This document shows, piece by piece, positions 5,338 through 8,032 of a DNA stretch of 8,032 nt; position 1 is the stretch's first letter; each line of letters begins with the position of its first letter. Both the position numbers and the translations under genes were made by a program. Source of the stretch: an uncultured Ruminococcus sp. (GTDB lineage: Bacteria; Bacillota_A; Clostridia; Oscillospirales; Acutalibacteraceae). The notes beneath the pieces are model-generated. The model did not search any database. It was not told where the DNA came from and saw only the letters and a program-made list of their open reading frames with translations. The stretch covers positions 1 through 8,032 of the forward strand of contig CADBXH010000142.1 in NCBI GenBank assembly GCA_902798605.1. The letters are read 5' to 3'.

Positions 5338-7180
5338 TTTTTTGACCCTCCTTAGGTAATATTACGATCGCTGTGGTGCCCTTGCCGACAACACTTTCGA
5401 TTTTTACCTCGCCGCCGCACATATCGTGCAGGCGTTTTTTTGTGTTTTCCATACCGACGTGCGAGCGGCCGTCATCCTTTTGCTCGTTGACGTCGAAGCC
5501 CACTCCGTCGTCTTCTATTACGACCTCATACGCTGTTTCGGTTTCACGGGTAGAGATCCTGACCGTACCTCCGTCCTCTTTCATTCCGACGCCGTGCTTG
5601 ACGGCGTTCTCGACAAGCGGCTGAACGGATAGCAGCGGCAGCACAAAATCGGTCGCCTGTATGTCGTACTCGATATTCAACAAATCGTCAAACCGCAGCT
5701 TCTCAATATATAAATACTTTTTCAGATGTTCCAGCTCCTGCGTGAACGGTACCGGACCGGTTTGTTTTAAAGAATCCATATTGCCGCGGAGATATTTGGC
5801 GAAGGTGATCGTCGCTTCTTTAGCGATCTTGGGATCGATCTCGCACATCATTGCGATGGACGTCAGGGCGTTATACATAAAATGAGGACGGATCTGTGAC
5901 GTCATCACGCTGACCTTTGCCTCGTACAGCTCCTTTTGCATCTGTTGATGTCGGATCGCTTCTTTATACTGTAACCTCAGATCGCCGATCAGCCGCACGA
6001 TCTGATACGCCATCGTTATAGCCAAGCCGTAGTTGAAGAAGAAAGAACCCGCAAGATGAGTGTACTGGTCGATAATATCAAGCACAAGCGAGACAACAAG
6101 CGGACTCCAAGACATCAGGAAAATCAGCGCCTTGCGGTTTCCGCGCGTTTCAATCGACAGCAACGTTATCATCACCGCGGTAAATACCGCTAATATGATG
6201 AACATATGGGGCGAGGTAGCCGTCATATCGGCGGTGTTTGTAAGGTGAAGCAAAGCAGCCGCAGCTACCGCCGCAAAGAACACAAGGATCGTAACATTGG
6301 CGATCGACCTTGTGATCGGTTTTATCATATTTGATTTCAGATACAGGAAAATCGAGGTGATAAACAGATATCCCGTCAGCTTCACCGCCAGCAAGCAAAC
6401 CGTAGGGTCGAGGATCCACAGATTCATAAATTCCCGGAGCGTCTGCATTATCATATAAAGTCCCCAAAAGAAGCACATCATACCGAAGCAGAGATATCTG
6501 TAGTTGACTTTGCCGAGGATGAAGCTTGAAATGGGAAAGAAAAACAATCCGAAAAAGCAGACAAGCACAAAGAGCATTGCGCTCGGAAGAGATTTGAAAA
6601 ACATATGGTTAAAAATCCCCCCGAAGAAGGTGACGTTTGCGCTGAAGCATTCGGAAAAGCTGAGCGTCGCGACACTGTACGGGTACTCAACCTCGAGGAT
6701 CATATCCTGTTCTCTGCTGAGGACCGTTTCGGGAAATGATGAAGTCGCAAGTTGATCGACCTGATAACCGGGTGTAGAAGTCATTCTGTCACTCGGACCG
6801 TAGTTCTCCTCGGGAATGTCGGGCGGAGTACGGCGGTTGCTCAATTCAAATGTTCCGTCACTCGAGCGCAGCGTGTACCAGACGTCCCTCGTTGAAAAGA
6901 CGAGGTTTTCAAAAGCGGGAATAAGCTCGTTGACCTTTCCGCGTATCTTTATATTATGAAAATATTCGTTGATGCTCTGTTTTGAGTCGATCGGCTTCCA
7001 CTCGCCGTCATCAAGAGAATACTCTCCGTCGAGTATGACGTTCATTTTGTCGTTGGTAAAATCGGCCTCAATATACGGTATGCACTGCACCACTATAAAA
7101 ACGAGCGACAAAACAACAAAGCTTGCTATGACTGCCGTCAGACCCTTGCCGCCGAGAATATTGTTTATTCTTGTTTTCAT
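5318..7180 (-). CDS. Sensor histidine kinase HK2, extracellular domain + 7TM + LytS-type kinase
   Basis: An intact 620-residue membrane kinase, predicted to phosphorylate the SAPR regulator that overlaps it. Order of parts: membrane anchor or signal segment (about 13-33); extracellular domain (34-198) with GEYSLDDGEWKP and NIKIRGKVN, probably beta-rich; about seven membrane helices (200-397), the arrangement of 7TMR-DISM receptors; a short linker QMQKELYEAKV; then a His_kinase/HATPase core with H433 in RPHFMYNAL, N-box QPLVENAVKHG (N525), DDGVGF (557-562) and HVGMENTKKRL (574-584). All key kinase residues are present. ATG 7180 is chosen over in-frame ATG 7198 because AAAGGTGA lies the right distance upstream of it; the longer start would begin before that site and add six residues. 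Ligand unknown; the extracellular fold suggests a small molecule or glycan, which is a guess. HK1 is its paralogue. Confidence 0.92.
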   Translation of the reverse strand: MKTRINNILGGKGLTAVIASFVVLSLVFIVVQCIPYIEADFTNDKMNVILDGEYSLDDGEWKPIDSKQSINEYFHNIKIRGKVNELIPAFENLVFSTRDVWYTLRSSDGTFELSNRRTPPDIPEENYGPSDRMTSTPGYQVDQLATSSFPETVLSREQDMILEVEYPYSVATLSFSECFSANVTFFGGIFNHMFFKSLPSAMLFVLVCFFGLFFFPISSFILGKVNYRYLCFGMMCFFWGLYMIMQTLREFMNLWILDPTVCLLAVKLTGYLFITSIFLYLKSNMIKPITRSIANVTILVFFAAVAAAALLHLTNTADMTATSPHMFIILAVFTAVMITLLSIETRGNRKALIFLMSWSPLVVSLVLDIIDQYTHLAGSFFFNYGLAITMAYQIVRLIGDLRLQYKEAIRHQQMQKELYEAKVSVMTSQIRPHFMYNALTSIAMMCEIDPKIAKEATITFAKYLRGNMDSLKQTGPVPFTQELEHLKKYLYIEKLRFDDLLNIEYDIQATDFVLPLLSVQPLVENAVKHGVGMKEDGGTVRISTRETETAYEVVIEDDGVGFDVNEQKDDGRSHVGMENTKKRLHDMCGGEVKIESVVGKGTTAIVILPKEGQKNENTMS

Positions 7181-7209
7181 AATAATCACCTTTGTCATAG
7201 TGTTATTTT

Positions 7210-7215
7210 ATTATA
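7210..7215 (-). promoter_or_regulatory. Probable -10 box of the HK2-RR2 operon
   Basis: TATAAT on the minus strand, 30 nt upstream of the HK2 ATG. No good -35 is visible 16-18 nt upstream (the region reads CTTTTATTTC), so the promoter may be weak or helped by an activator. None of the GCAAAG repeats found on the other side of this gap occurs in this position. Confidence 0.5.
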
Positions 7216-7278
7216 ACATATCGGTTTGAGAAATAAAAGTTAAAAAATTCTTAAAAATTTTTAAAAAGCCTGATATTT

Positions 7279-7311
7279 GCAAAGAAGTTGCAAAGGTCGG
7301 TTTGCTATACT
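7279..7311 (+). promoter_or_regulatory. Repeat-driven promoter P1 (GCAAAG type)
   Basis: GCAAAG at 7279-7284 and 7290-7295, 11 bp apart, and -10 TATACT at 7306-7311, 16 bp from the start of the proximal repeat. The shared start-site sequence AGTCACAGTCAAGGGAA follows. The layout is that of a SARP-type activator site replacing the -35. Only promoter P2 lies directly downstream, so P1 gives a longer leader for the small membrane-peptide gene. Confidence 0.75.
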
Positions 7312-7342
7312 TTAGTCACAGTCAAGGGAAACAAAAAACTTC

Positions 7343-7371
7343 TTGAAAAAAATTTCAAAAACTTTTTTCAA
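7343..7371 (+). repeat. AT-rich inverted repeat between P1 and P2
   Basis: TTGAAAAAA (7343-7351) pairs with TTTTTTCAA (7363-7371) around an 11-nt loop. It is too weak and lacks a clean U-run for a confident terminator, but it could weaken readthrough from P1. A-tracts of the same style precede each repeat-driven promoter here and could act as UP-like or bending elements. Confidence 0.3.
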
Positions 7372-7385
7372 AAACCTGAAAATCT

Positions 7386-7418
7386 GCAAAGAAGTTGCAA
7401 AGATCATCCTGATATACT
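7386..7418 (+). promoter_or_regulatory. Repeat-driven promoter P2 (GCAAAG type)
   Basis: GCAAAG at 7386-7391 and 7397-7402 (11 bp apart), -10 TATACT at 7413-7418, again 16 bp from the proximal repeat start. It is a near copy of P1 displaced by 107 bp. AGTCACAGTCAAGGGAA follows, then a leader hairpin and the small membrane-peptide gene. Confidence 0.78.
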
Positions 7419-7440
7419 GTAGTCACAGTCAAGGGAAAAG

Positions 7441-7460
7441 CCGAGGCGCAAAGCCCTCGG
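7441..7460 (+). promoter_or_regulatory. Leader hairpin before the small membrane-peptide gene
   Basis: CCGAGG (7441-7446) pairs with CCTCGG (7455-7460), with inner GC/GC pairs and an AAA loop. It sits in the 5' leader between P2 and the ribosome binding site at 7475-7480 and has no U-run. It may stabilise the mRNA 5' end. The other repeat-driven leaders lack an equally strong hairpin. Confidence 0.4.
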
Positions 7461-7488
7461 ATAACGACCACCGAAAGGAGAAATCACA

Positions 7489-7629
7489 ATGAAAAACACA
7501 CTTAAATCTATCCGCAACGGAATCTTAGCAAATTACCTTCCGACAGATCCGCTTGAACTTATAGCTTTCTTAGCCAGAAACCTAATTTTATTTATCGGAA
7601 CCATTTTTGTTATCAAATTGATTTTTTAA
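7489..7629 (+). CDS. Small single-pass membrane peptide, 46 residues
   Basis: An unrecognised small protein. The evidence that it is real is its placement: AAGGAG with an 8-nt gap to ATG, in a GAAAGGAGAAATCAC context nearly identical to the start of the 743-residue secreted protein, and two regulated promoters directly upstream. The N-terminal part is basic (K2, K6, R9). The middle reads ANYLPTDPLELIAFLARN. Residues 32-46 (LILFIGTIFVIKLIF) form a hydrophobic segment with one lysine, ending at the C-terminus. No signal-peptidase site, double-glycine leader or cysteine is present, which argues against a typical secreted peptide. No terminator separates it from the next gene, so the two may be co-transcribed. 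Candidate roles are a membrane regulator of the kinase or of secretion, an immunity-like partner for the secreted proteins, or a small toxin; the sequence does not choose between them. Confidence 0.7.
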   Translation: MKNTLKSIRNGILANYLPTDPLELIAFLARNLILFIGTIFVIKLIF

Positions 7630-7649
7630 GAAATCATATAATAAATATT

Positions 7650-7668
7650 TTTTCAAACTATTTGAAAA
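7650..7668 (+). repeat. AT-rich inverted repeat upstream of P3
   Basis: TTTTCAAA (7650-7657) and TTTGAAAA (7661-7668) pair around a 3-nt loop. It is not followed by a U-run, so termination here would be poor. It lies directly upstream of the P3 operator, like the A/T palindromes upstream of P2. Confidence 0.3.
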
Positions 7669-7670
7669 CC

Positions 7671-7713
7671 GCAAAGATTTGCAAAGAACTTGCAAAGATC
7701 ACCCTGATATAAT
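7671..7713 (+). promoter_or_regulatory. Repeat-driven promoter P3 (GCAAAG type, three repeats)
   Basis: GCAAAG at 7671, 7681 and 7692 (10 and 11 bp apart), -10 TATAAT at 7708-7713, with the proximal repeat starting 16 bp before it. The 10/11 spacing of three repeats is the same as in the GTTGTA-type promoter of the other secreted protein. The start-site sequence has diverged (AGCCACAGTAAAAC). It drives the secreted protein starting at 7757. Confidence 0.78.
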
Positions 7714-7756
7714 AAAGCCACAGTAAAACAAAACCTACTTGAAAGGAGTAACCACC

Positions 7757-8032
7757 ATGAAAAAGACCAATCAAATCACAACAACCAATATAACCAACAA
7801 CACTAACAACACCAATACAACTACCAACAAAGGAGTGAACAACATGAAAAAGACAAAAAGATTCAAGACCAGATTGATCGCAGGCATTCTTTCCGCAATT
7901 ACAGTATTTTCAGTAGGCACCATGGCTATCGGCTCCGCTTCCGCTTTTGCTATCCCCGGAATCGCTGAAACCGTACTCAGCACCACCTTCGGCTACGCGA
8001 AGGACGAAGTGATGAAGTTAGCCGGTCCCGAG
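7757..8032 (+). CDS. Secreted protein with Asn/Thr-rich leader, 5' end only
   Basis: The first 92 codons are in the window and the frame is open at the right edge. AAGGAG with an 8-nt gap precedes ATG 7757. Residues 2-29 are a low-complexity leader, with 20 of the first 29 residues Asn or Thr. A second AAGGAG-N8-ATG opens the same frame at 7844. It begins a signal peptide: basic KKTKRFKTR, hydrophobic LIAGILSAITVFSVG, then SASAFA, with cleavage near residue 63-65. The signal peptide is almost residue-for-residue that of the 743-residue protein at 1876-4107, while the start of the mature part (AIPGIAETVLSTTFGYAKDEV) differs but has a similar helical look. It is thus a second member of the same exported family, under a related promoter. 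Whether it also ends in a beta-helix cannot be seen. Confidence 0.85.
   Translation, partial: MKKTNQITTTNITNNTNNTNTTTNKGVNNMKKTKRFKTRLIAGILSAITVFSVGTMAIGSASAFAIPGIAETVLSTTFGYAKDEVMKLAGPE
7830..7846 (+). promoter_or_regulatory. Second in-frame RBS and start in the right-edge secreted-protein gene
   Basis: AAGGAG (7830-7835), an 8-nt gap, ATG (7844-7846), 29 codons into the frame. The bases between the two starts are an A/C-rich run of AAC and ACC codons with almost no G, which should keep the mRNA unstructured. This matches the layout at 4032-4046 in the other secreted-protein gene. Confidence 0.65.

Noticed and set aside
7279..7713. CRISPR-like or transposon-end repeats from the recurring GCAAAG blocks
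   Set aside because: The repeats are short, phased by 10-11 bp and tied to a -10 box each time, with no spacers, terminal inverted repeats or target duplications.
7771..7986. Minus-strand open frame opposite the right-edge secreted protein
   Set aside because: It is the shadow of the Asn/Thr-rich leader and signal peptide, giving a Val/Leu run; no ribosome binding site.

Overview
The window looks like part of a Bacillota chromosome, most likely from a Ruminococcus-like gut or rumen member of the Oscillospiraceae. I infer this from strong AAGGAG ribosome binding sites, SAPR-type (receiver + winged helix + BTAD) response-regulator sequence, seven-transmembrane sensor kinases and Gram-positive signal peptides. 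No rRNA or tRNA genes, CRISPR arrays, transposases or phage genes were seen.

Layout. Most genes are on the minus strand. Reading that strand from right to left: an intact sensor histidine kinase (HK2, 7180-5318) overlaps a SAPR-family response regulator (RR2, 5337-4601) that is broken by a frameshift in its linker. A 493-base gap (4108-4600) follows. It holds the RR2 terminator, a 30-codon headless gene remnant with its own terminator, an orphan plus-strand terminator, and the promoter of the next gene. That gene (4107-1876) encodes a 743-residue secreted protein with a helical N-terminal half and a C-terminal beta-helix carrying Pmp-like GGAI/FxxN motifs. Next comes a second kinase (HK1, 1660 to the left edge), paralogous to HK2 but broken by a net 34-nt deletion and frameshift. 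On the plus strand, divergent from HK2, are two near-identical promoters in tandem, a 46-residue membrane peptide gene (7489-7629), a third promoter, and the start of a secreted protein (7757 to the right edge). Its N-terminus is a close paralogue of that of the 743-residue protein.

How the parts fit. The three right-hand promoters have no clear -35 box. Each has GCAAAG direct repeats 11 bp apart, with the proximal copy starting exactly 16 bp before a TATACT/TATAAT -10. The 743-residue protein's promoter has the same geometry but reads GTTGTA/GTTGTT. Direct repeats 11 bp apart next to a -10 are the classical operator layout of SARP-type activators, the fold carried by RR2. I therefore infer a two-component regulon: 7TM kinases signal to SAPR regulators that switch on secreted proteins and a small membrane peptide. 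Two of these promoters drive genes of one secreted family, whose members also share an unusual translation layout: AAGGAG-N8-ATG, a short Asn/Thr-rich leader, then a second in-frame AAGGAG-N8-ATG, then a nearly identical signal peptide.

HK1 and RR2 each carry one out-of-frame lesion, while their downstream reading frames stay clean and conserved. The lesions are therefore recent, assembly errors, or tolerated. The regulator paired with HK1 would lie beyond the left edge.
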